A stretch of 13,672 nucleotides of DNA from Lachnospiraceae bacterium (GCA_900769175.1 CAAGFP010000177.1:1-13672), one strand, 5' to 3'. Counted from the first letter of the stretch, positions 1 to 6,483 are shown. Notes: a model not told the origin generated them from the letters alone. Numbers and translations are program-made.

Positions 1-135
1 GCTGCCTTAGGAGCTGCTTCCTTCTTGGGTGCTGCTGCCTTAGGAGCTGCTTCCTTCTTGGGTGCTGCTGCCTTAGGAGCTGCTTCCTTCTTAGGTGCTG
101 CTGCTTTCTTAGGAGCTGCTTCCTTCTTAGGTGCT
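1..135 (-). repeat. 33-bp in-frame tandem repeats encoding 11-residue units
   Basis: Copies at 1-33 and 34-66 are identical. The copy at 67-99 differs by one base (g to a at 93). The fourth, 100-135, carries one extra codon (36 bp). The array continues off the left edge. Because the period is a multiple of three, copy-number change keeps the reading frame, and near-identity at synonymous positions suggests recent duplication or slippage. This is coding repeat, not a CRISPR array: there are no unique spacers. Confidence 0.9.
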
Positions 136-260
136 TCAACCTTTTCTTCTGCTTTAGGTGCTTCAGTTTTAACTGCTTCTGTTTTCTTAACTTCTTCCTT
201 TGCTACTAAAGCCTTTGCAATATCTTTCTTTGTTGCGGTTGCTTTCTTCTCTGCTGCCAT
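1..260 (-). CDS. Lys/Ala/Pro-rich low-complexity repeat protein, N-terminal part (partial)
   Basis: The ATG at 260 opens a frame that runs off the left edge without a stop, giving 86 residues. An AAAGGAG ribosome binding site lies at 269-275, well spaced for this start, and a strong promoter lies upstream. The protein starts MAAEKKATATKKDIAKALVA, continues Lys/Glu-rich, and from about residue 42 becomes tandem 11-residue repeats of the type APKKEAAPKAA. There is no signal peptide or membrane segment, and the composition predicts a disordered, basic, cytoplasmic chain. Such tails occur on histone H1-like and HU-like nucleoid proteins and on some small Lachnospiraceae proteins of unknown function (DUF6465-type comes to mind, from memory only). 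The missing C-terminus would decide the family. Nucleic-acid binding is an inference from charge; no catalytic motif is visible. Confidence 0.8.
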   Translation of the reverse strand, partial: MAAEKKATATKKDIAKALVAKEEVKKTEAVKTEAPKAEEKVEAPKKEAAPKKAAAPKKEAAPKAAAPKKEAAPKAAAPKKEAAPKA

Positions 261-358
261 AATCGTTACTCCTTTCACACCGGAATAAAAATTCCAAATC
301 AATCCTCTCTTTGCATATCTGTTGTATCTATTACAGATTTCTTTATCAAAACAAGAAG

Positions 359-387
359 ATTCTAACGCAATTGCTTATAATTGTCAA
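359..387 (-). promoter_or_regulatory. Strong sigma-A promoter of the Lys/Ala/Pro-rich protein gene
   Basis: On the minus strand a perfect -35 TTGACA (382-387) is followed by a 17-bp spacer and a -10 TAGAAT (359-364), one mismatch from TATAAT. Transcription would start near 352, giving a leader of about 90 nt before the ATG at 260. It is the best promoter match in the window and suggests high expression. Confidence 0.85.
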
Positions 388-624
388 ACATTCCCTTGCA
401 TTTTCCACCTTTTGTCTATGAATATGAGCCAAGTTATGACGTTTGTATCAATAATGCACAATAAAATCCTTTATTTTTTTACTATTATCTTTTAAGCCTT
501 ATCTTTTAAATCGAATCTTTTATATAACTTTTATATAACTTTTATATAACTTCGATATACACTTTGATATCTTTTATGTTTTATGTTTTTTCTTTTATCT
601 TATTTTTTATTTCATATTTATATT
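388..624. other. AT-rich gene-free stretch
   Basis: Between the promoter of the left-edge gene and the aminotransferase stop I find no convincing gene or RNA. The plus strand is T-rich, with several short direct repeats: TTATCTTTTAA at 485-495 and 499-509, and the 11-bp array at 517-549. No GC-rich hairpin with a T-tract follows the aminotransferase stop on the minus strand, so how that operon terminates is not evident. Confidence 0.5.
517..549. repeat. Perfect 11-bp tandem repeat, three copies
   Basis: CTTTTATATAA occurs three times head to tail (517-527, 528-538, 539-549) with no mismatches. The period is close to one helical turn, so the A/T steps are phased along one face. Either simple slippage in AT-rich DNA or a curved or protein-binding element could explain it. 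Confidence 0.8.
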
Positions 625-1815
625 TTATCTCTTGTATTCTTCCCTTACAAACTTTCTCAATGCCGCGATGGAACGCTCAACCTTGTCTGTATCGATGCAA
701 TATGCCATTCTGAAGTATCCGCTCACGCCGAACGAATCGGAAGGAACCAGAATCAGGTCATACTTTTTGGCTTTCTCACAAAAAGCCTTTGCATCTTCCT
801 CGAGTGCCTTCGGGAAAATATAAAAAGTTCCGTCCGGTTTCACACATTCAAATCCGAGCGAGAGAAGTTCCTTATATAAAATATTCATATTGGTTTCATA
901 TACCGACAAGTCAGAAGTTAAATCCACACATTCGGCCACAGCCAGCTGGATAATGGAGGGCGGGCAATTATGACCGGTTCCTCTTGAAATCTGTGAACAC
1001 ATTCCGGCAATATACTCCGCATCCGTGCATTCCGGATTCGCTGCAACATATCCGATTCGTTCACCGGGAAGCGAAAGTGATTTCGAATAGGAATAACAGC
1101 TCAGTGTATTTTTATAAAATTTGGAAACATAGGGAGCATCCGCGCCTTCAAAAACGATTTCACGATAAGGTTCATCCGAGAGAATGAAAATATCATGTCC
1201 GAACTCCTTTTGCTTTGCTTCAAGCAAATCCGCCATTTGCTTTAATGTTTCCGTACTGCAGGCAACTCCGGAAGGATTGTTTGGTGTATTGAGCAAAACC
1301 GCCTGAACCTCATCCGTCAGCATCTCTTCAAATGCATCAAAGTTAATCTGGAAATTATCGGTATTGGCAGGAACCACCTTCAAAACTGCTCCCGTCTGTC
1401 CCACATAATGCATATATTCCGGAAAAAACGGAGCAAAGGTCAGGACTACATCTCCCGGCCTGGTCACACAACGAACCGCATGCGCAACTGCACCTGCCGC
1501 GCCGGTCGTCATAAAAATATGTTCTTGCGTATAATTCATACCAAATCGTTTATTTAATGATTCCGCAATCGTTTTTCTTACTTCCGGAATTCCAAGACTT
1601 GGACTATAACCATGCAATTTAATCGGATTCTCATTCTGAAGCATACGAATCATACAATCCGTGAAAGCTTTCGGAGGTGCAACGGAAGGATTTCCGAGGC
1701 TGTAATCGAAGACATTTTCATATCCGATTTCTTTTCCTCTCTCGGTTGCATGCGTAAACATTTCACGAATCACCGATTTCGCATTTAACATCTCTTTATA
1801 ATCCTGTCTGATCAT
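625..1815 (-). CDS. PLP-dependent aminotransferase, class I/II (aspartate aminotransferase fold)
   Basis: This 396-residue cytoplasmic protein has the full fold-type I aminotransferase signature. It shows GNPSV at 41-45, TTGAAGAV at 103-110, NTPNNPSG at 176-183 (Asn for the PLP ring), LSDEPY with Asp214 for the pyridine nitrogen, and the Schiff-base Lys245 in SYSKSLSLPGERIGY. Arg253 would bind the phosphate and Arg369 (YFRMAYC) the substrate carboxylate. Length matches the AspC/AlaA-like family. It would transfer an amino group between an amino acid and a 2-oxo acid, but the amino donor cannot be read from sequence. The ATG at 1815 follows an AAAGGA site and lies 20 bp after the beta-glucosidase stop, so it is probably co-transcribed as the last gene of the sugar operon. 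A link to sugar metabolism is not obvious. Confidence 0.92.
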   Translation of the reverse strand: MIRQDYKEMLNAKSVIREMFTHATERGKEIGYENVFDYSLGNPSVAPPKAFTDCMIRMLQNENPIKLHGYSPSLGIPEVRKTIAESLNKRFGMNYTQEHIFMTTGAAGAVAHAVRCVTRPGDVVLTFAPFFPEYMHYVGQTGAVLKVVPANTDNFQINFDAFEEMLTDEVQAVLLNTPNNPSGVACSTETLKQMADLLEAKQKEFGHDIFILSDEPYREIVFEGADAPYVSKFYKNTLSCYSYSKSLSLPGERIGYVAANPECTDAEYIAGMCSQISRGTGHNCPPSIIQLAVAECVDLTSDLSVYETNMNILYKELLSLGFECVKPDGTFYIFPKALEEDAKAFCEKAKKYDLILVPSDSFGVSGYFRMAYCIDTDKVERSIAALRKFVREEYKR

Positions 1816-1835
1816 TTTATCATAATCCTTTCCAT

Positions 1836-3254
1836 CTATATCTCTTTCATCCTGTCTTCCAAAACGAAACAGAGGCGGTTTTCCTCGTGCTTTGTATTGA
1901 TATAAAGATTGGCACCGTTTTGCTCAATCACTTCCTTATACCAATAAGCAGAATCCTTGGGAGTTCTCTTTAATGTTCTGAAATCAACATGTACGATACC
2001 GAATCTTCCGTGGTAGCCTTTTTCCCACTCAAAATTATCGAGGAACGACCAGAGGAAATATCCTCTTATATCGCAGCCCTCGTCTGCCGCTTTTTGAAGA
2101 GCGGAAATGTAACGGTCCAAAAAATCCTGACGATTCGGGTCATGCACCAATCCGTCAAGGGATACCACATCATGACATGCCATTCCGTTTTCGGTAATAT
2201 AAATCGGAAGCTTGTAGCGCTCATAGGCAAATCTGGCTCCCCAGTAGAGACACTCTTCCTGAACCGGCCAGTTTACGCCGTTCTCCGTATATCCGACCGG
2301 CATCGGGAGTCCAACCGGTTTCTTATTCTCGTCCGCCTTTATGTAATAGCCGTTATAAATATTCTGTCCTAAGAAATCAAGTGGCTGATGAATTAATGCA
2401 ATGTCCTCTTTGGTAATTTCCGGAATATATTCTTTAAACGCCTCGAGTCCCTGTTTGGGGAATTCTCCTAAAATAACGGGATCCGAAAACCACGCGACAT
2501 TCCATGCCCAGTTATCGGAATCCGGGTTCATGGAAAAATATACTTCTCGTGCCGCTTCAATATCTTCTGCCCGAAAAGACGCCGGAATCGGAACCGTACA
2601 GGTCGGAGCATATCCGACTTCAATCGGCCGCAGGGCATACTGACGAAGTTTCTTTACTGCCAGGCCGTGTGCTTTCATAAGATTAAGTGAAATCTGAAAA
2701 GTCTCTTTCTTCGGAAGCTTCTTCCCGGGTGCATGTACACCGGTTACATAGCCAAGTCCGACAATACATTGCGGTTCATTGATGGTAAAGAACTTATCAA
2801 CCAGATCGGAGAATCGCTCTGCCACGACTTTGGCATATTCACCGAAATATTCCACGATGTCCGGATTCAGCCATCCGCCGATATCTTCCAAGGCCTGGGG
2901 AAGCTCCCAGTGATAAAGCGTGAGATAGGGAGTGATTCCGTTCTTTTTCATCTCCTGAATCATTCCGCGGTATAATTCCACTGCCTTTTCGTTTACTTCA
3001 CCGACACCATTCGGAATCAGACGCGACCAGTTTACGGAAAAGCGATAGCCCTTAATTCCCAGTTCTTTCATTAGTGCAAAATCTTCTTTATACCTGTGCA
3101 TATGGTCACATGCAATTTCCGTCGTATGTCCGCAGGCTCTTCCTTCTTCACAGAATGTTTCCCAGATACTCTTCCCTCTGTTGTCATTCTTATCGGTTCC
3201 TTCTACCTGAATCGAACTACTTGCAACTCCAAAAACAAAATCTTTACAAAACAT
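1836..3254 (-). CDS. Glycoside hydrolase family 1 beta-glucosidase, cytoplasmic
   Basis: The 472-residue protein is a full-length GH1 enzyme, which hydrolyses beta-linked di- and oligosaccharides with retention. The acid/base glutamate is Glu160 in TINEPQ and the nucleophile is Glu355 in YITENG. The C-terminal WSFLDNFEWEKGYHGRFG (402-419) carries the Glu409-Trp410 pair of glucosidases acting on unphosphorylated sugars. The Ser/Lys/Tyr set of 6-phospho-beta-glucosidases is absent, so substrates probably do not arrive through a PTS. There is no signal peptide, implying hydrolysis after uptake. The ATG at 3254 has AAGGA nine bases upstream. It lies 55 bp after the epimerase and 20 bp before the aminotransferase, all on the same strand. 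Exact specificity (glucoside, galactoside, mannoside) is undetermined. Confidence 0.93.
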   Translation of the reverse strand: MFCKDFVFGVASSSIQVEGTDKNDNRGKSIWETFCEEGRACGHTTEIACDHMHRYKEDFALMKELGIKGYRFSVNWSRLIPNGVGEVNEKAVELYRGMIQEMKKNGITPYLTLYHWELPQALEDIGGWLNPDIVEYFGEYAKVVAERFSDLVDKFFTINEPQCIVGLGYVTGVHAPGKKLPKKETFQISLNLMKAHGLAVKKLRQYALRPIEVGYAPTCTVPIPASFRAEDIEAAREVYFSMNPDSDNWAWNVAWFSDPVILGEFPKQGLEAFKEYIPEITKEDIALIHQPLDFLGQNIYNGYYIKADENKKPVGLPMPVGYTENGVNWPVQEECLYWGARFAYERYKLPIYITENGMACHDVVSLDGLVHDPNRQDFLDRYISALQKAADEGCDIRGYFLWSFLDNFEWEKGYHGRFGIVHVDFRTLKRTPKDSAYWYKEVIEQNGANLYINTKHEENRLCFVLEDRMKEI

Positions 3255-3309
3255 TTCATCCCATCCTTAATCCTATGTCTTTGTACATAAAATGATTGTA
3301 CCGTTTCCA

Positions 3310-4500
3310 TTACTTGATTTTCCTGTGGCTTCTTCGAATTACTTCCAGACACATCCGTCCATTGTGATACGGACACTTCCATGGCTCTACAATCGGCTTT
3401 CTTGTCATCGGCACATTCTTTTCATCCACCTCAGACAGCCATTCGGAGCCGCTTCGTTTATCTATGATATTTTCTTTTGTATATTTCCAAATCTGTTCCG
3501 CCGCTTCTAAATATTCATGGTGATTCGGGTTCTTTGTATATGCATTCAGAAATCCAATAATGGATTCGCACTGAACCCACCAGATGCGTTTCGTATCATT
3601 GATTCCGTTTTCGCATTCATTGTAAAGAGCTTTCCCGTCAAACGCCTGATTATATACTCCCGCAACCATCGCTTCAAGAATCGGTGCATAGTGTTCGGAT
3701 ACTTCTGTCTTATCGAGGACCTCCAGTGCACGGTCAATCAACCAGGACGCTTCGATATCATGGCCGTAGGAATGCAAATCAATCAGCGAATGATACTCCA
3801 AATCAAAGAATACTTCCTGCCGTTTTTTTAACGGATTGTACATCTTTTTTTCAAAAATCTGCAGAATCTCTAAGAGCTTCTTTTCAATAAACTGTGCATT
3901 TTCCGATGTACGATCCACGCGGTAGAGTTCCGTATACGCCTCCATAACATGAAGGAGGGTATTCATTGTTCGTTCCGCAAGGACACCGTTTTCAGATAAT
4001 TTCTCATTACTGCCCGGTTTGAAATCTCTTGTAAATGCTTCCAGATAACCGTTTGCGTCGCTGCATGCATTTTCAATAATATCCACCAGTTCATAAGCAA
4101 GTTTTAATGCCTGTACATCTTTCGTAATATCATAATAAGAAGCCAGTGCATAAATTGCGAATGCCTGATTGTAAGTATGCTTGGTAGGATCCGCAATCTG
4201 TCCGTCGTAGGTTAACGACCAGTAAATCCCGCCACACTCTGCATCATATGCATATTTTATCAGGAAATCATATGCATGTTTTGCGGCATCCAAGTAAGCC
4301 GGTTCCTGATACATTCTATATGCATTTGAGAAAAACCATAAAATCCTGCTGTTTAAAATACATCCCTTGTCAGCTGTTTTATTCAGATTCAAATCGAAAT
4401 CCAGATACCCATAAAATCCGCCATGCTCTTCATCTTTTAAGTTTAACCAAAACGGAATGATATGTTCTTTTAATTCCTCCTCAATTTCTGAAACCCACAT
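3310..4500 (-). CDS. Cellobiose 2-epimerase (N-acylglucosamine 2-epimerase superfamily)
   Basis: The protein has 396 residues from the ATG at 4500. A longer frame opens at a TTG at 4512, but that TTG sits inside the GGAGG site (4506-4510), so the ATG is the real start. It converts the reducing-end glucose of cellobiose or related beta-1,4-disaccharides to mannose and back, in the cytoplasm. From memory it closely resembles the R. albus enzyme, sharing the ADKG-ILxSRILWFFSNAY block (43-61) and the same spacing of key residues: Arg52, His184 in LLHVMEAYTEL, SYGHDIEAxW with His247/Glu250/Trp253, WWVQ-E with Trp308/Glu312, and PYHNGRM with His379. These form the histidine pair and sugar-binding platform of the (alpha/alpha)6 barrel. 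It leads the operon with a GH1 enzyme, which supports a disaccharide rather than a GlcNAc substrate. Confidence 0.92.
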   Translation of the reverse strand: MWVSEIEEELKEHIIPFWLNLKDEEHGGFYGYLDFDLNLNKTADKGCILNSRILWFFSNAYRMYQEPAYLDAAKHAYDFLIKYAYDAECGGIYWSLTYDGQIADPTKHTYNQAFAIYALASYYDITKDVQALKLAYELVDIIENACSDANGYLEAFTRDFKPGSNEKLSENGVLAERTMNTLLHVMEAYTELYRVDRTSENAQFIEKKLLEILQIFEKKMYNPLKKRQEVFFDLEYHSLIDLHSYGHDIEASWLIDRALEVLDKTEVSEHYAPILEAMVAGVYNQAFDGKALYNECENGINDTKRIWWVQCESIIGFLNAYTKNPNHHEYLEAAEQIWKYTKENIIDKRSGSEWLSEVDEKNVPMTRKPIVEPWKCPYHNGRMCLEVIRRSHRKIK

Positions 4501-4514
4501 AGACGCCTCCAAAT

Positions 4515-4550
4515 TTTATTCTGAAAATTTATTCTGATATTTTATTCTAA
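4515..4550 (-). repeat. Three phased 10-bp repeats in the epimerase leader
   Basis: TTTATTCTGA occurs at 4515-4524 and 4528-4537, with a one-base variant (TTTATTCTAA) at 4541-4550, a regular 13-bp period. On the transcribed strand this reads TCAGAATAAA three times between the promoter and the ribosome binding site. It could be an operator, an RNA-binding site, or chance in AT-rich DNA. Confidence 0.6.
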
Positions 4551-4556
4551 TTGTTT

Positions 4557-4586
4557 ATTATATACCCTATAGGCACTTCTTGTAAA
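4557..4586 (-). promoter_or_regulatory. Promoter of the epimerase-glucosidase-aminotransferase operon
   Basis: On the minus strand a -35 TTTACA (4581-4586, one mismatch) is separated by 18 bp from a perfect -10 TATAAT (4557-4562). It overlaps the last codons of the GNAT gene, so the sugar operon can be transcribed separately. The predicted start is near 4549, leaving a leader of about 50 nt. Confidence 0.65.
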
Positions 4587-5457
4587 CAATCTCCATATCA
4601 CTAAATCGTTGTTTTATCCGCCTCGCGAGCGCGATCGCCGGAAGATTATTTTCATTGATTTCAAGGCGGATTCGAAGCTTTGGATAATTCTTCTTCATGT
4701 ATTCCATGGACAGCTCGCACGCCTCCAATGCAATGTTTTGCCTGCGCCACTTCTTTTTCACCAGATATCCCAGTTCGACGGTATTCTCCTCCTCCGTATC
4801 CTGAAATCCGACTCTCCCGATTATCTCACCGGTGTCTTTGGCAAGAATGTTCCACATCCCGTAACCCCAGATTGCATAACGCCTTAAATACTGTGAACGG
4901 ATGTATTCCTCCGTCTCTTCCGGGGTCTGGCCGAATGCATTGAGGCTTTCTATATAATACAGTTCTTCCTCTTTAGCATATAAACCATGAAGCGCCGCCG
5001 CATCTTCCGGTATCATTTCCCGAATCATAATTCGCCCGTTTTCACCAATCACAAGCGGAATCCGATTCATTCTGCAATATGCTTCAAACAAATACTCCAT
5101 AGAATCCGCGCCAAAATCTTCTATCAGGTATTCTGCTTTCGGAAATCGTTTGTCTTTCTCCGATACATAAGCCACAACCGGATTTTTACCGGCAATCTTT
5201 TGATAAAATATTTCGCTGTCTGTCACAACCAGGCACCCGGAATCCCCGGATAAAATTTGTATTGTTTTCTGTACGGCCGGATTTGTCTCATAATCCTTTT
5301 GCGTATAAAATATACAGACAACCGGATCTGCATTTTCCCTCAGTGCTCTGTATTCCGTGGAATGATTGGGTTGTAAATTCATCTTTTCGCAAACGGCTTC
5401 GATTTGTTTTCCTTCGCAAAAGACAAAAAGGATTTTATTTAATGTTTTCTTTTCCAT
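4567..5457 (-). CDS. GNAT-family N-acetyltransferase with an extra N-terminal domain
   Basis: The protein has 296 residues, about twice a minimal GNAT. Residues ~140-296 form the acetyltransferase domain: IMIREMIPEDAAALHGLY opens the fold, YGMWNILAKDTGEIIGRVGF gives the central strands, and ELGYLVKKKWRRQNIALEA (229-246) is motif A, the acetyl-CoA pyrophosphate loop. The usual R-R-Q-G-x-A reads R-R-Q-Asn241-I-A, so the conserved Gly is Asn. Residues 1-135 form a separate alpha/beta domain containing CLVVTDSEI (75-83), somewhat like a degenerate HAD-type region. I have seen this architecture in Lachnospiraceae, but its substrate is unknown. It lies just upstream of the sugar operon on the same strand. 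The ribosome binding site is weak (AAAAGAG directly before the ATG). Confidence 0.82.
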   Translation of the reverse strand: MEKKTLNKILFVFCEGKQIEAVCEKMNLQPNHSTEYRALRENADPVVCIFYTQKDYETNPAVQKTIQILSGDSGCLVVTDSEIFYQKIAGKNPVVAYVSEKDKRFPKAEYLIEDFGADSMEYLFEAYCRMNRIPLVIGENGRIMIREMIPEDAAALHGLYAKEEELYYIESLNAFGQTPEETEEYIRSQYLRRYAIWGYGMWNILAKDTGEIIGRVGFQDTEEENTVELGYLVKKKWRRQNIALEACELSMEYMKKNYPKLRIRLEINENNLPAIALARRIKQRFSDMEIVYKKCL

Positions 5458-5480
5458 ACTCTTTTGATATAATACTTTTG

Positions 5481-5517
5481 AAAAAAATCATCCGGATTGC
5501 CGTGTTCCCGCAATCCG
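5481..5517 (-). terminator. Leader hairpin plus T-tract before the GNAT gene (possible attenuator)
   Basis: A perfect 8-bp stem, CGGATTGC (5493-5500) and GCAATCCG (5510-5517), closes a 9-nt loop. On the minus strand it is followed by five bases (GATGA) and seven T (5481-5487), 23 bp before the GNAT start codon. Geometry is close to an intrinsic terminator, although the linker is long. No minus-strand gene lies upstream, so it would act on the GNAT transcript itself. Confidence 0.45.
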
Positions 5518-5536
5518 CCAAAACATTCGTTATCCT

Positions 5537-5543
5537 TATAATA
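5537..5543. promoter_or_regulatory. Probable divergent -10 region for the cyclophilin and GNAT genes
   Basis: The plus strand has TATAAT at 5537-5542, 31 bp before the cyclophilin ATG, with no good -35. The minus strand has an overlapping extended -10, TGTTATTAT (hexamer 5538-5543), which would drive GNAT through the leader hairpin, again without a good -35. The 116-bp gap between the two genes must hold the cyclophilin promoter, but exact placement is uncertain. Confidence 0.35.
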
Positions 5544-5573
5544 ACATTATTAAAGAAAGAAAGGTATATTATT

Positions 5574-6101
5574 ATGGCACAAAATCCTATTGTAACTTTT
5601 ACCATGGAAGACGGTTCTGTCATGAAAGCAGAACTTTATCCCGAAATTGCTCCCGAATCCGTACGCAATTTCATTTCCCTGATTAACAGGAAATTCTATG
5701 ATGGTCTTACTTTCCATCGCGTAATTAAGGGCTTCATGATTCAGGGCGGCGATCCTGAAGGAACCGGCTGCGGTGGTCCCGGATATTGCATCAAGGGCGA
5801 ATTCAATGCAAATGGTTTTCGGAATGATTTAAAGCACGAACCGGGCGTTCTTTCCATGGCACGTACCCAGATTCCCGATACCGCAGGAAGCCAGTTCTTT
5901 TTAATGCACCAAAAATATCCTTCCCTCGACGGTCAGTATGCGGCTTTCGGCAAACTGATTGAAGGCCTTGAGGTAGTTGATGCAATTGCCAATGTTGCAA
6001 CCGATTACGCAGACAAGCCGTTGAAACCCGTAGTAATGAAGACCGTTACCGTTGACACATTCGGAGTTGAATATCCCGAGCCGAACAAGCTCATGAAATA
6101 G
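5574..6101 (+). CDS. Cyclophilin-type peptidyl-prolyl cis-trans isomerase
   Basis: This is the only plus-strand gene. It encodes a 175-residue cytoplasmic cyclophilin, which speeds cis-trans isomerisation of Xaa-Pro bonds in folding proteins. The core motif FHRVIKGFMIQGGDPEGTG (47-65) includes catalytic Arg49 and Gln57, and AGSQFFLMH (104-112) and LDGQYAAFGKL (118-128) complete the active site. The latter has no Trp at the position equivalent to human CypA Trp121, which is common in bacterial members and linked to weak cyclosporin binding. The open frame extends upstream to 5262, through the GNAT gene on the other strand, but the ATG at 5574 follows an AAGAAAGAAAGG site and begins exactly where family similarity begins. 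There is no signal peptide. Confidence 0.95.
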   Translation: MAQNPIVTFTMEDGSVMKAELYPEIAPESVRNFISLINRKFYDGLTFHRVIKGFMIQGGDPEGTGCGGPGYCIKGEFNANGFRNDLKHEPGVLSMARTQIPDTAGSQFFLMHQKYPSLDGQYAAFGKLIEGLEVVDAIANVATDYADKPLKPVVMKTVTVDTFGVEYPEPNKLMK

Positions 6102-6246
6102 TTTCGGCTATCGTTCATATTTTGTTCATTATTCTTTTACAGTTTGTTGAACTTAAAAACATTTTTTTTCCAAATTTAAACCATATACTGTAATCAGAAA
6201 AAGAAAATTGAACATGTGGATAATAATACGAAACTTTTTCAAATAC

Positions 6247-6350
6247 ATGCCCGATGCAGGCATCGGGCATCCTCCTTCAATAATATTCATCTCCTCTGAT
6301 GACATTTCGATAAAATAAGAGCTATCGCAATTGCGATAGCTTTTTGTTTT
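6247..6350 (+). ncRNA. Candidate small RNA with C-rich anti-Shine-Dalgarno-like segments
   Basis: A perfect 10-bp hairpin, ATGCCCGATG (6247-6256) and CATCGGGCAT (6261-6270) with loop CAGG, is followed directly by unpaired CCTCCTT (6271-6277). A second C-rich run, CTCCTCT (6291-6297), sits in the loop of a weak TCAT/ATGA stem (6287-6302). A strong intrinsic terminator ends the segment at 6320-6350. Both C-rich runs could pair with ribosome binding sites, a layout seen in Gram-positive trans-acting small RNAs. I found no convincing promoter with both a -35 and a -10 just upstream. It could instead be a processed 3' UTR of the cyclophilin mRNA, or nothing functional. Confidence 0.3.
6320..6350 (+). 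terminator. Intrinsic terminator (palindromic stem plus T-tract)
   Basis: A perfect 22-base palindrome at 6320-6341 (half-site AGCTATCGCAA) runs into TTTTTGTTTT on the plus strand (6341-6350). It lies about 220 bp after the cyclophilin stop, so it ends either a long 3' UTR or an independent small transcript. The minus side reads CTTATTTTATC, so some bidirectional function is possible. Confidence 0.85.
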
Positions 6351-6431
6351 AATTTATTCCGGTTCATTTCCAGCCTTTTATGCAACCAAAATTTCGTAGG
6401 GCAGAAATCCCGGTGAAATTTCCTATTGCAC

Positions 6432-6483
6432 AAAAACCCTCGCATAGGGATGTCCCATTTGAAACATTCCTAATGCGAGGGTT
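6432..6483 (-). terminator. Intrinsic terminator of the aldolase gene
   Basis: An 11-bp perfect stem, AACCCTCGCAT (6435-6445) and ATGCGAGGGTT (6473-6483), is followed on the minus strand by a T-run ending TTTTTG (6431-6436). Inner bases 6446-6452 and 6465-6471 extend the pairing past one bulged A. It lies about 75 bp after the aldolase stop. Confidence 0.85.

Noticed and set aside
1..135. Regular 33-bp repeats as a possible CRISPR array
   Set aside because: The copies are contiguous, with no spacers, and are in frame with a coding region.
25..288. Plus-strand frame of Gly/Ala/Phe-rich repeats opposite the left-edge gene
   Set aside because: It is the mirror of the Lys/Ala/Pro coding repeats. 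It has no ribosome binding site, and the minus-strand frame has a strong promoter and Shine-Dalgarno site.
4501..4512. Upstream TTG start for the cellobiose 2-epimerase
   Set aside because: The TTG overlaps the GGAGG ribosome binding site, which serves the ATG at 4500.
5262..5573. N-terminal extension of the cyclophilin frame
   Set aside because: It is antisense to the GNAT gene, has no family similarity, and the ATG at 5574 has a good ribosome binding site at the proper family start.
6215..6223. Exact consensus DnaA box (TTATCCACA on the minus strand)
   Set aside because: It is a single site with no cluster, AT-rich unwinding element, dnaA or dnaN nearby. One 9-mer can arise by chance in AT-rich intergenic DNA.
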